The position numbers were made by a program, and so were the translations under genes. The notes below the pieces were generated by a model. The model did no database searches and was not told where the DNA came from. It saw nothing but the letters and a program-made list of their open reading frames with translations. Below are positions 1 through 6,445 of a stretch of 10,348 nt of DNA, piece after piece. Source of the stretch: Desulfobulbaceae bacterium. Lineage in GTDB: Bacteria; Desulfobacterota; Desulfobulbia; Desulfobulbales; Desulfobulbaceae. Where the stretch lies: contig DNUE01000033.1 in NCBI GenBank assembly GCA_003508005.1, positions 13,210 to 23,557 on the forward strand, written 5' to 3'. Numbering within the stretch: the stretch's first letter is position 1; each line of letters starts with the position of its first letter.

Positions 1-990
1 GTAGCGCACCTCATACTGCCCCGCCTCCGCCGGCGCAGTCAGTTTAGCCGGGTTGCCGTTCTTGCTGTAGGCATAGTTGTCATAGCTCCCGTCCTCGGCT
101 CCCGCCTTGGCAACGCTGAGATAATCGCCCTCGTTGTTCGGCCCCTCCCAGGAAACCTGGAATTTTGCCGCCGCATTCACCGACTCCGGCGGCTGCACCT
201 GCGCCGACACTGCCTGCACTGCCAGCGGCGCCTTGGCCAGCAGGCGGGTGCCGTGTCCCTGGATGTAGCGCACCTCATACTGCCCCGCCTCCGCCGGCGC
301 AGTCAGTTTGGCCGGATTGCCGTTCTTGGTGTAGGCATAGTTGTCATAGCTCCCATCCGGTGAACCGGCCTTGGCGACGCTGAGATAATCCCCCTCGTTG
401 CTCGGACCCTGCCAGGAAACCTGGAATTTTGCTGCCGCATTCACCGACTCCGGCGGCTGCACCTGGGCGCTTACCGCGCCGATGGTCATCGGCGACCTGG
501 CCAGAATCAGGGTTCCGTTGCCGAGAATATAGCGCACCTCGTACCTGCCTGGCTCGGCCGGCGCGGTCAATTTGGCCGGATTGCCGTGCCGGGTGTAGGC
601 ATAGTTGTCGTACGTCCCGGCAGGGGAAGAAGGCTCGGCAATGGTGAGGTAGTCGATCTCATAAGCCGGTCCCTGCCAGGCCACCTGAAATTCGCTGGCC
701 GCCGGCACTTCGGCAGGAGGCTGCACTGATGCCTGCACGGGTGTTACCTGGATATCGGCCCGGCCGATAACCCTTGTGGTATGGGCGTGCACATAGCGCA
801 GTTCAAAGGGTCCCGGATCGCCGGGTGCAACCAGATGTGACGGGTTGCCTCGTTCCGTATAGGCGTAGTCCTTGTACTCATGATCCCTGGACCCTTTGAC
901 CGCGATGGCGATGTAATCGCCACGGCTGTCGGGACCCTCCCAGGACACCTCGAAGGCGCTGCCCGCGGCAACCGATGGCGGTCCCTGCAC
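1..990 (-). repeat. Tandem 264-bp (88-codon) repeats inside the vWA gene
   Basis: The phase is exact: the conserved valine codon opening each unit sits at 990, 726, 462 and 198, a period of 264 bases. Units are 990-727, 726-463, 462-199 and a fourth cut by the window edge at 198-1. The first unit in the protein is the most diverged. The last two visible units are nearly identical in DNA over long stretches (compare 1-45 with 265-309), which points to recent duplication or gene conversion at the C-terminal end. Each encodes a beta-rich, probably Ig-like module with a W-x-G-P motif near the front and an E-V-R-Y motif near the end. Confidence 0.92.
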
Positions 991-1704
991 CTTGGCTGCT
1001 CCCGGATCTTCCACCACCGGCGGCAGGGGCTCCTGGACCTTGGCCATGGTCTGGGAGAGAGCGGCGCGCAGCGACTGGGCATCGGACGCCGCGAGGAAAA
1101 GGCCGCCGGTCTTGTCGGCCAGGCAGCGCAGCCGGCCCTGGTCCTCCCTGCTGATATCAAAGCCGATGACATGCACCTTGAAATCCACGCCGGCCCTTGC
1201 CAGTTCCGCGGCCAGGGCGCATGGGTCGGCATGGCAGGTTTCCAGACCGTCACTGACCAGGATGACCGTGGCCCGCCGCTCCGTAAAGCGCAATGCCTCG
1301 GCCGCCTGTTTCACCGCGTCGCTCAAGGGCGTCTTGCCCTTGGGCTTGATGGGGGCGATTTTAGCCTTCATCCCCGCCCGATCCAGGCGGCCGATGGGGA
1401 CCAGCATCTCGATATCCGCGCAGTCCTTTTCCCGCCGGTGCCCGTATACGGACAACCCCACCTCCAGGTCGGCAGGCAGTCCGTCAATCAGTTCATTCAC
1501 CACCTCCTTGGCGATGACGATCTTTGCCTTGCCCCCGATCTGTCCCCACATGGAGCCCGAGGCGTCCAGGATCAGTACCAAAGGATTGCCGCCGTCTCCC
1601 TGGGTTTTCTTCGCCGCCGCCGGCCCAGCTGCGGAGGCCGGGAGGGAAAGCAACAAAACCAGCCAGACGAGCGGCACGCCGGTCAGCACCCTTGAAATTC
1701 GCAT
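1..1704 (-). CDS. Exported von Willebrand factor A (vWA) protein with tandem 88-residue repeats, C-terminus outside window
   Basis: The first 568 residues are visible; the frame is open through base 1, so the C-terminus is missing. Residues 1-26 form a signal peptide ending in an A-S-A-A stretch. A vWA domain follows at about 40-220. It has a complete metal-binding MIDAS site: D47-A-S49-G-S51, T125 in KGKTPLSDA and D152 in VSDGLE. A short Pro-rich linker leads to beta-rich repeats from residue 239, each holding a motif like YDNYAYTKNGNPAKLTAP. The start at 1704 is chosen because GGGGGG lies 4 bases upstream; an in-frame ATG at 1716 has no ribosome site. vWA domains with an intact MIDAS bind protein partners through a divalent metal, and the repeats probably act as Ig-like spacers. 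The protein should be periplasmic or surface exposed. The ligand is unknown, and a link to the neighbouring LamG genes is inferred from position only. Confidence 0.9.
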   Translation of the reverse strand, partial: MRISRVLTGVPLVWLVLLLSLPASAAGPAAAKKTQGDGGNPLVLILDASGSMWGQIGGKAKIVIAKEVVNELIDGLPADLEVGLSVYGHRREKDCADIEMLVPIGRLDRAGMKAKIAPIKPKGKTPLSDAVKQAAEALRFTERRATVILVSDGLETCHADPCALAAELARAGVDFKVHVIGFDISREDQGRLRCLADKTGGLFLAASDAQSLRAALSQTMAKVQEPLPPVVEDPGAAKVQGPPSVAAGSAFEVSWEGPDSRGDYIAIAVKGSRDHEYKDYAYTERGNPSHLVAPGDPGPFELRYVHAHTTRVIGRADIQVTPVQASVQPPAEVPAASEFQVAWQGPAYEIDYLTIAEPSSPAGTYDNYAYTRHGNPAKLTAPAEPGRYEVRYILGNGTLILARSPMTIGAVSAQVQPPESVNAAAKFQVSWQGPSNEGDYLSVAKAGSPDGSYDNYAYTKNGNPAKLTAPAEAGQYEVRYIQGHGTRLLAKAPLAVQAVSAQVQPPESVNAAAKFQVSWEGPNNEGDYLSVAKAGAEDGSYDNYAYSKNGNPAKLTAPAEAGQYEVRY

Positions 1705-1729
1705 ACGACCCCCCATGAGATGAATAGTA

Positions 1730-1778
1730 CCCGAGAAGGAACGATTCCCTTGCCCCGCTCCTGCTCTCAGCACTCGGG
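1730..1778 (-). other. Possible three-way-junction RNA structure between the LamG and vWA genes
   Basis: Read on the minus strand, CCCGAG (1778-1773) can pair with CTCGGG (1735-1730). Two smaller hairpins fit inside: TGCT-GAG-AGCA and AAGGGAA-TCG-TTCCTT (one bulged base). It starts about 20 bases after the LamG stop and ends 25 bases before the vWA start. No T-run follows, so it is not a standard terminator. It could be a 5' leader structure, an mRNA 3' end, or chance pairing in GC-rich DNA. I recognise no known riboswitch consensus. Confidence 0.3.
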
Positions 1779-1798
1779 ATAAAACGTTACAATTCTGC

Positions 1799-2599
1799 TT
1801 ACTTTTCGCCGTTAGCCGTCAGGACAGGATTGAACATGATCCACGGATAGGAGGGCGCGGGTCCCGAACATTTCCCGCTGCCTCCGGCGTTATAGATGGC
1901 GGTGATCTCCTCTCCCTCCAGCGCCCTGCTGAATATATCCAGCTCATCAACCAGGCCGTGCCAGAAGCTCTTGTACGAGTTGGTGAACTCATTGTATGCG
2001 CCTATGCGCGAGTTGTTCATGCCGTTGTCGGCGTCATTCAGGTCCAGGTCGGGAACCGCGGTGCCGGCTTTCAGGGCGCCGTTGACCCAGAGCTCGATGT
2101 CCGTGCCGCGCCTTGTTGCCGCGACATGCGTCCAGGCCTGAAGCGCGGCCGGCGAGGTGACCGTATACCACTGCCCGTCGGTGAGCTTGACGCCGAACCG
2201 GAAGGAGGAGCCCGCCACCAGGAGTTCGTATTCCCCGCCGGTCGAGCCCCCGTACAGGATCATCCTGGTTTCGTCAACGCCTTCCGGGAAGCTTTCCGGG
2301 AAGACCCAGGCATCCAGGGTAAAATACCTGGCCGTGCTGGGGACAATGCCGTTGGCAATGACCACATAGTCGTCAACGCCATCGAAGCTGAAGGCCCGGC
2401 CGACGTAGCCGGGAGCATAGGCGACCCCGTTTGCGGGTGTCCCGTTGTATGTTCCCAGGATGTCGTCCGCGTTGCCCTCGCCCTGCCACCAGGCGACCAG
2501 GTCGGCCGGCGGGGGCGTACAGGCGCAGTGGGACCGGCAGGGCAGCAAAGATGCCAATAGTATCAGCAGCAATATCGAAAACCTGTGTGCTCGTCGCAT
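1799..2599 (-). CDS. Secreted LamG-domain (concanavalin A-like) protein
   Basis: 266 residues. The start at 2599 (MRRAHRF) is preferred over an in-frame ATG at 2614 because a strong GGAGG lies just upstream of 2599. Residues 1 to about 25 are a signal peptide (R-rich start, then LLLILLASLL). No clean lipobox is seen. A single LamG / laminin-G-like jelly-roll domain spans roughly 34-240, opening with DLVAWWQGEGNADDI and FSFDGVDDYVVI and including WTHVAATR, IELWVNG and VDELDIFSRAL, all typical of bacterial LamG domains. Cysteines at 25 and 27 and at 244 flank the domain and could form a closing disulfide. The protein ends in a short tail containing PWIMFN, which recurs in the next gene upstream (end of 2684-3656). 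LamG domains usually bind glycans or proteins; the ligand here is unknown. It lies 84 bases after the broken LamG/InlB gene and may share its transcript. Confidence 0.85.
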   Translation of the reverse strand: MRRAHRFSILLLILLASLLPCRSHCACTPPPADLVAWWQGEGNADDILGTYNGTPANGVAYAPGYVGRAFSFDGVDDYVVIANGIVPSTARYFTLDAWVFPESFPEGVDETRMILYGGSTGGEYELLVAGSSFRFGVKLTDGQWYTVTSPAALQAWTHVAATRRGTDIELWVNGALKAGTAVPDLDLNDADNGMNNSRIGAYNEFTNSYKSFWHGLVDELDIFSRALEGEEITAIYNAGGSGKCSGPAPSYPWIMFNPVLTANGEK

Positions 2600-2683
2600 A
2601 CTTTCCTCCTTCAAGGCTGATTCTGATCTTTCGGCATAGTGTTCCTTTCCTGCCGTCTTACCCGCCAGCCGCGGAATGGATCC

Positions 2684-3656
2684 TCATTGCCCCGCCCCGG
2701 TGAAGATATGGTTAAAGAGGATCCACGGGAAATACGGCCTGAAGGTGGCGGTGCAGCTGACGTCCCCGGTCATGGTAACCGTCCCGTCCCCGCAGTCCCC
2801 GTCGCCGCTCCAGCCGGCAAATCGAGATCCACCCTCCGCCGTTGCATTCAGGGTCACCACCGTGCCGTAGGCAAAGGTGTCGCTGCAAGCCGTTCCGCAG
2901 TCGATACCCGCCGGGTCGCTGCTGACCGTGCCCTGGCCGCTGCCTGCCAGGATGACGTTAAGGGCGAACCGATCGATGGCAAAGGTGGCGGTCACCGTGA
3001 TGTCCCCGGTCACGTTGGTATCCGTGCGCGGGTTCGCCGTTGACCCGTCGCTCCACTGCCCAAAGTGAAACCCTGTATCCGGAACTGCCGTCACCTCCGT
3101 ACCGTCGGCGCCGTGTTCCACCGTCTGCGGGCTCGTACCCGTTATACTCCCGTTCGCACCCGCCGTGTAGGTGAGGGTATAGACGTTGATCGCAAAGTTC
3201 GCCGTCACCGTGATATCCCCGGTCACGTCGGTGTCCGTGCGCGGGTTCGCCGTCGAACCATCGCTCCACTGCACAAAGTGATAGTTGGCGTCCGGCACCG
3301 CCGTCACCGCTGTCCCGTCCGAGCCGTGATCCACCGTCTGCGGCGTCGTGCCGCTGATGCTCCCGTGGTCGCCCGCGGTATAGGTCAGGATGTACTGGTT
3401 CAGGGTGAAGGTGGCGGTAACCGTCTTGTCGCCGTCAAGGCTCGCTGAAGATGATGTTCCAGTCCTCGCCGTTCCAGGTCTTGTACACCCACGCCTCAAG
3501 GGTGATCGCCCCGGTGATGTCGAGTGAAGGAGAATCGGTGACCTGCACATAACTGCCGTCGGCAACGCTCAGCGAGGCTGCGGCAGCATTGAAAGGACAG
3601 ATCAACATAACGAAGCAGCACAGCGAAAGAATCCTCATCTGAAGCGCCCTGGCCAT
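2684..3656 (-). pseudogene. Broken secreted LamG / InlB-type repeat protein (internal deletion with frameshift)
   Basis: The start at 3656 (MARALQMRIL) has GAGGAGG 6 bases upstream. A signal peptide (SLCCFVMLICPFNAAAA) is followed by the first strands of a LamG domain (VQVTDSPSLDITGAITLEAW), which then ends at a TGA at 3437-3435 after only about 45 domain residues. The neighbouring minus frame continues at the same point with DGDKTVTATF, two full 71-residue InlB B-type repeats (LTYTAG, QWSDGSTANPRTDT) and a third, diverged repeat with a Cys pair (CGTACSDTF). It ends in a tail containing PWILFN. DGDKTVTATF looks like the end of an earlier InlB repeat whose front is missing. So both the rest of LamG and at least part of a repeat were lost at a junction near 3435-3460. 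An assembly error over repeats is possible. A lone frameshift does not explain the missing LamG portion. Confidence 0.75.
2975..3400 (-). repeat. Two tandem 213-bp repeats encoding InlB B-type modules
   Basis: Units at 3400-3188 and 3187-2975, 71 codons each, encode closely matching modules that begin N-x-Y-x-LTYTAG and end GDITVTA-N/T-FAI. A third module follows at about 2974-2735; it is strongly diverged in sequence and carries cysteines. Long stretches of the two units match at the DNA level, for example around the QWSDGSTANPRTDT coding part. Such repeats are prone to recombination, which may explain the deletion just upstream of them. Confidence 0.88.
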
Positions 3657-3720
3657 ATTCAACCTCCTCGCCTTCAGCAGACGGAACAGCATGTTACTGG
3701 GGAAATGATATATAAATACT

Positions 3721-3749
3721 ATTATATCGAATCAATGGAGAATAGGCAA
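3721..3749 (-). promoter_or_regulatory. Sigma-70-type promoter for the LamG/InlB gene cluster
   Basis: On the minus strand TTGCCT (3749-3744) is followed after exactly 17 bases by TATAAT (3726-3721), a perfect -10 box with a fair -35 box. Transcription would start near 3714, leaving a leader of roughly 58 bases before the ATG at 3656. The -35 box overlaps the T-rich tail of the fdhE terminator, so the two transcription units sit back to back. The surrounding DNA is AT-rich compared with the rest of the window. Confidence 0.7.
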
Positions 3750-3797
3750 AATAAAGAAACGGCTGAACAGGGAAACCGTGGTTTCTCCCGTTCAGCC
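3748..3797 (-). terminator. Rho-independent terminator after the ccp-fdhE unit
   Basis: On the minus strand GGCTGAAC (3797-3790) pairs with GTTCAGCC (3768-3761). Inside it GGGAGAAAC faces GTTTCCC with a small bulge. A T-rich run (GTTTCTTTATTTT) follows. It lies about 70 bases past the fdhE stop and separates the redox genes from the surface-protein genes. Confidence 0.8.
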
Positions 3798-3839
3798 GGT
3801 ATCTGGAACACATGCAGAGGCAGAAGGGTATTGGCCGCG

Positions 3840-3866
3840 CCGGACGGGCCGGGAACTTCCGTCCGG
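3840..3866 (-). other. 8-bp perfect inverted repeat directly after the fdhE stop codon
   Basis: CCGGACGG (3866-3859 on the minus strand) and CCGTCCGG (3847-3840) are perfect complements around an 11-base loop, beginning at the first base after the TGA. No T-run follows. It may stabilise the 3' end of the mRNA or help termination. The better terminator is at 3748-3797. Confidence 0.5.
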
Positions 3867-4634
3867 TCAGGGGATCTTCTTCATGCCGATGGGATTGGGG
3901 GCCTGGCGGGCATAGCCCTTTTCCTGGGCCACGATGTCCAGGGGCAGGCTTGCCAGGTCCGCCAGGTCCGGGGTCATCGCCTTAAGGAGCGAGCTGTCCA
4001 CGACCTTCACATAGGTCTTGCAGGCATCGCAAGCGATAACCCGGAACCCAGGCTCTCCTTCCGGCGTGAGAGTGGTGAGTTTTGTCGTATTCTCTGTCCC
4101 GCAATTCGGGCAGCCGAGGAAGCGGAATGTCCCGCTGCTCCCGCACCAGGAGCAGTGCAGACGGCGCTGGGGGCCTTCTTCTATGGAGGAAAGCACGGGC
4201 CGGGCCGAGCAGACAGGACAGCGGCCATCCTCCCACGCACCGCCTTCGAGCACGCAGATCTCGCGCAACCTGAGAAACCAGGGCCTGCTCAAAAAAAAGA
4301 GGATTTTGGCCAACTCTCCCTCGGTAAGCTCGTGGGAAACGTCCGGAAGCTCGTCGAGGGGAAGCCGCATGAAGTCAAAATCGCCGGCCTGCATTGCCTG
4401 GGCTAGCGGTTCCAAGGCTTCTTTCGGGAGATTAAAGACCGTGGCGAACGAATCCAGCACGGAATCAACGCTGTCCTTTGGATAGGACTTGGATTCCGCG
4501 GGCACCAGGGTGGTCCGGTTCTTTGGCAGAATCGCATCGGCCTCGCGCTGGAACTGCTGCCACCTGGCGTAGAACTCGAAGGGTTCCTTGAGATGCGGCC
4601 ACTGCTCTATAAGTTTCTCAATTTCGACGGACAT
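3867..4634 (-). CDS. fdhE: FdhE, formate dehydrogenase accessory protein
   Basis: 255 residues, somewhat shorter than the roughly 309 of E. coli FdhE. The C-terminal half has the four CxxC pairs of the family: CPVC 139-142, CSWC 161-164, CPNC 175-178 and CDAC 202-205. These form rubredoxin-like metal sites. The segment after the last pair (YVKVVDSSLLKAMTPDLADLASLPLDIVA) is characteristic of FdhE. The family is cytoplasmic and needed for active respiratory formate dehydrogenase; it contacts the catalytic subunit before Tat export and has been linked to its redox or cofactor state. The start at 4634 has AAGGAG 5 bases upstream. It lies 8 bases after the peroxidase gene, so the two are almost certainly one transcript. 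The FdnG-type catalytic gene in the same window is its expected client. Confidence 0.93.
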   Translation of the reverse strand: MSVEIEKLIEQWPHLKEPFEFYARWQQFQREADAILPKNRTTLVPAESKSYPKDSVDSVLDSFATVFNLPKEALEPLAQAMQAGDFDFMRLPLDELPDVSHELTEGELAKILFFLSRPWFLRLREICVLEGGAWEDGRCPVCSARPVLSSIEEGPQRRLHCSWCGSSGTFRFLGCPNCGTENTTKLTTLTPEGEPGFRVIACDACKTYVKVVDSSLLKAMTPDLADLASLPLDIVAQEKGYARQAPNPIGMKKIP

Positions 4635-4642
4635 CTTTCTCC

Positions 4643-5698
4643 TTAGGGAATCTTGGGATAGGTCATGGTAAGCGGCGCACCGACGAGGCCCTCTTCGAGA
4701 AACACCTTCAACTGTCCTTTCTCCTCAGGGGTGAGCTGGAGCGGTTTCAACACCGTATTGCCCGAACCGCCACCCGCGTTGAAAAATTCGATGACCTCGT
4801 CTAGGGTCGCGAAAATACCGTTGTGCATATAGGGGGCTGTTTTGGTGATCTCCCGTATCGTGGGTGTCTTGAACGCTTTCCAGTCTTTCATGTCCTTGGT
4901 GATCAGGTAGCGTCCGGGGTCGTCGGCCAGGGTCCGATACTCCTCGAAATGGTAAACCTTGGCGACAAAACGCCGCGTTGCCGCGATCCGTGGGTCAGTC
5001 AGGTGCTCGGGGTTCTCGGGGACATTGAGGGCGTGGAACCGGTCATCGATGAGATTGACGCCAAAGTGGCACTCAGTGCACTTGCCCTTGCCGATGAACA
5101 GGGCATATCCTTTCTCCGCCTCTGCCGAGAGGGCGCTCTGGTCACCGGCCAGATATTTGTCCAGCGGGGCGTCACGGGAAACGATGGTCCGCTCGAAGGC
5201 GGCGATGGCCATGGCAATGCGCTCCTTGGTCGTGTCGCCATCGCCGAATACCTCGGTGAACGCCGCCACGTATTCAGGCACTGCCCGAATCTCCTCCTCC
5301 ACGTAATCCAGGTTCTGGTTCAGCTCGAAGGCGGACATCATGGGAAACAGTGCCTGGTCCTCGAGGGTTGCCGCCCGGCCGTCATGGAATTGGTATTTAT
5401 GAAAGGCCACGTTGTACAGTGTGGGTGAGTTGCGCCAGTTCCGGGTCGTGGGATAATGAAGCGAGATCTCGAGGCCGTCGCTGTAGCCCATCTCCGGGTC
5501 ATGGCAGGTCCCGCAGTTCGTGGTCCCGTCCCCTGAAAGCCGCCGGTCGAAGAACAGCTTCTTGCCGAGTTCGACTTTCGCAGCCGTCTGCGGGTTCTGT
5601 TCCGGCACCGGAATATTCTTGAACGGCTCCAGGTGACCGGCAAAGGTGTACACCGGCAGGAAGAGCACACTAAAAAATATCCACAATATTCTTTTCAT
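4643..5698 (-). CDS. ccp: Diheme cytochrome c peroxidase, periplasmic
   Basis: 351 residues, the normal size for the bacterial CcpA/MauG superfamily. A signal peptide covers 1-20 (LWIFFSVLFLPVYTFA). Two heme c sites are present: CGTCH at 62-66, within LSGDGTTNCGTCHDPEMGYS, and CTECH at 207-211. Other family marks are FHDGRAATLEDQA near 104-116 and TAPYMHNGIFATLDEVI near 287-303. In the latter, M291 is the expected distal ligand of the electron-transfer heme, which favours a true peroxidase over MauG, where Tyr replaces it. It should reduce hydrogen peroxide to water in the periplasm with electrons from c-type cytochromes. AGGAGG lies 9 bases before the ATG. The gene starts 43 bases after a strong terminator, so it probably has its own promoter, though I see no convincing boxes. 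It is followed within 8 bases by fdhE. Confidence 0.95.
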   Translation of the reverse strand: MKRILWIFFSVLFLPVYTFAGHLEPFKNIPVPEQNPQTAAKVELGKKLFFDRRLSGDGTTNCGTCHDPEMGYSDGLEISLHYPTTRNWRNSPTLYNVAFHKYQFHDGRAATLEDQALFPMMSAFELNQNLDYVEEEIRAVPEYVAAFTEVFGDGDTTKERIAMAIAAFERTIVSRDAPLDKYLAGDQSALSAEAEKGYALFIGKGKCTECHFGVNLIDDRFHALNVPENPEHLTDPRIAATRRFVAKVYHFEEYRTLADDPGRYLITKDMKDWKAFKTPTIREITKTAPYMHNGIFATLDEVIEFFNAGGGSGNTVLKPLQLTPEEKGQLKVFLEEGLVGAPLTMTYPKIP

Positions 5699-5741
5699 GG
5701 TTTCGTTCCTCCTGATTCAATTCTTGATGAACACGCAATCC

Positions 5742-5801
5742 AAAAAAAACGGCCGGCCGCCCTCATCCGCAATGTCCACCGGATGAGTTTGGCAGCCGGC
5801 C
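5742..5801 (-). terminator. Strong rho-independent terminator after the seleno-DsbA gene
   Basis: On the minus strand GGCCGGC (5801-5795) pairs with GCCGGCC (5757-5751), TGCC with GGCG next to it, and, after an AAA bulge, CTCATCCG (5787-5780) pairs with CGGATGAG (5769-5762) around a 10-base loop. Eight consecutive T follow (5749-5742). It starts 16 bases past the stop codon and should separate the formate dehydrogenase / seleno-DsbA unit from ccp-fdhE. Confidence 0.92.
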
Positions 5802-5817
5802 AAAGGGGAAATCACGG

Positions 5818-6408
5818 TTATTTGGCTGCCGCCAATTCCTCGTCGATGACCTTTTTCAGGTACTCGAAGGGACGCTCGCCAACAATCTGCCGGCCGTTGA
5901 TGTAGAAGGTCGGCGTATTGTAGAGGTCCATCGACTCGGCAAGCTTGATGTCAGCGTCTATATCGGCCTTGTACGCGTTGCTGTCGATGGAGGCGGTGAA
6001 TTTTTTCACGTCCAGCCCTATTTCTACAGCATAGCTGATCAGGCTCGCCCGGTCAAGCTTCGGCGAGCGGGTGATCAGAATTTCGTGCATCTCCCAGTAC
6101 TTACCCTGGTCATTTGCCGCAAGAGAGGCTTCGGCCGAGATCCTCGCGAAATCCCGGTATTTGTAGGGATAGTTCTTAACAACGCGCCGGATCTTGCCCG
6201 GGTAGGTTTCCATCAACTTGCTGACGGTCGGACCGGCCGCCACGCAGTGGGGTCACTGAAAATCAATGAACTCGATGATGGTCACCGGTGCGTTGGCCGG
6301 TCCGTAAGCCGGCGAATTGCCGATGGGAACATCGAACCTTTTCTCCTGCGCATGCGCGACGGAGAACAGAAGCAGCGAAAAAATGCAAATAAGTATCTTT
6401 CTCATCAT
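5818..6408 (-). CDS. DsbA-like periplasmic thiol oxidoreductase, predicted selenoprotein (Sec at TGA 6255-6253)
   Basis: 196 residues if the in-frame TGA at codon 52 is read as selenocysteine. Residues 1-20 are a signal peptide ending A-H-A. Next come APVTIIEFIDFQ (41-51), U52-P-H-C55, and a thioredoxin fold with a helical insert (YRDFARISAEASLAANDQGK), then NTPTFYING with the cis-proline at 166. These are hallmarks of the DsbA / Thioredoxin_4 family, whose active site is normally C-P-H-C or C-P-F-C. Only the first, nucleophilic Cys is replaced. The frame is otherwise open on both sides and the fold complete, so a decayed gene is unlikely. A SECIS-like hairpin follows the TGA. The start is 6408 (or the adjacent ATG at 6405), with a modest AGG upstream. 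The gene sits 72 bases after the formate dehydrogenase cytochrome b gene, behind a hairpin. It probably reduces, isomerises or oxidises periplasmic thiols; the substrate is unknown. Starting at the GTG at 6243 would lose the signal peptide and catalytic motif. Confidence 0.88.
6221..6255 (-). promoter_or_regulatory. Selenocysteine codon and candidate bacterial SECIS element
   Basis: TGA at 6255-6253 is followed after 5 bases by the arm CTGCGTGGCGG (6247-6237), loop CCGGT (6236-6232) and arm CCGACCGTCAG (6231-6221). This gives 10 pairs, two of them G-U, with one bulged base on each side. The loop begins 16 bases after the TGA, within the usual bacterial spacing. Opening the last G-C pair gives a loop that starts with G, as SelB-type elements prefer. 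The pairing was worked out by eye. Alternative folds exist (CGGT-CCG-ACCG, CCAC-TGC-GTGG), so the exact structure is uncertain. Confidence 0.6.
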
Positions 6409-6416
6409 ATCAACCT

Positions 6417-6445
6417 AAAAGAGGGGATACAGTGTATCCCCTCTT
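6417..6445 (-). terminator. Perfect 12-bp hairpin with T-run just before the seleno-DsbA ribosome site (terminator or attenuator)
   Basis: On the minus strand AAGAGGGGATAC (6445-6434), loop ACT, GTATCCCCTCTT (6430-6419), then TTTT overlapping the arm end. It looks like an intrinsic terminator for the formate dehydrogenase genes, 35 bases after the cytochrome b stop. Only 8 bases separate its T-run from the first ATG of the seleno-DsbA gene, and they include the AGG ribosome site. No promoter fits between, so the downstream gene depends on read-through, processing, or a promoter upstream of the hairpin. Confidence 0.75.

Noticed and set aside
1..990. CRISPR array
   Set aside because: The 264-bp units are in frame and coding throughout, with no short repeats or unique spacers.
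880..1723. Overlapping plus-strand open frames opposite the vWA gene
   Set aside because: The minus frame carries a signal peptide, a complete vWA domain and repeats; the plus frames have low-complexity, Arg/Pro-rich products.
1760..1775. TPP riboswitch, suggested by CTGAGA on the minus strand
   Set aside because: The other conserved parts of the TPP element are missing, the gap is too short, and the downstream gene has no thiamine link.
3435..3565. Programmed frameshift joining the LamG start to the InlB repeats
   Set aside because: No slippery run or pseudoknot is evident, and most of the LamG domain is absent, which a frameshift would not explain.
5818..6243. A stand-alone 141-residue gene starting at GTG 6243
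   Set aside because: That start falls directly after the catalytic motif, lacks a ribosome site, and would drop the signal peptide and the U-P-H-C site that are clearly encoded upstream in the same frame.
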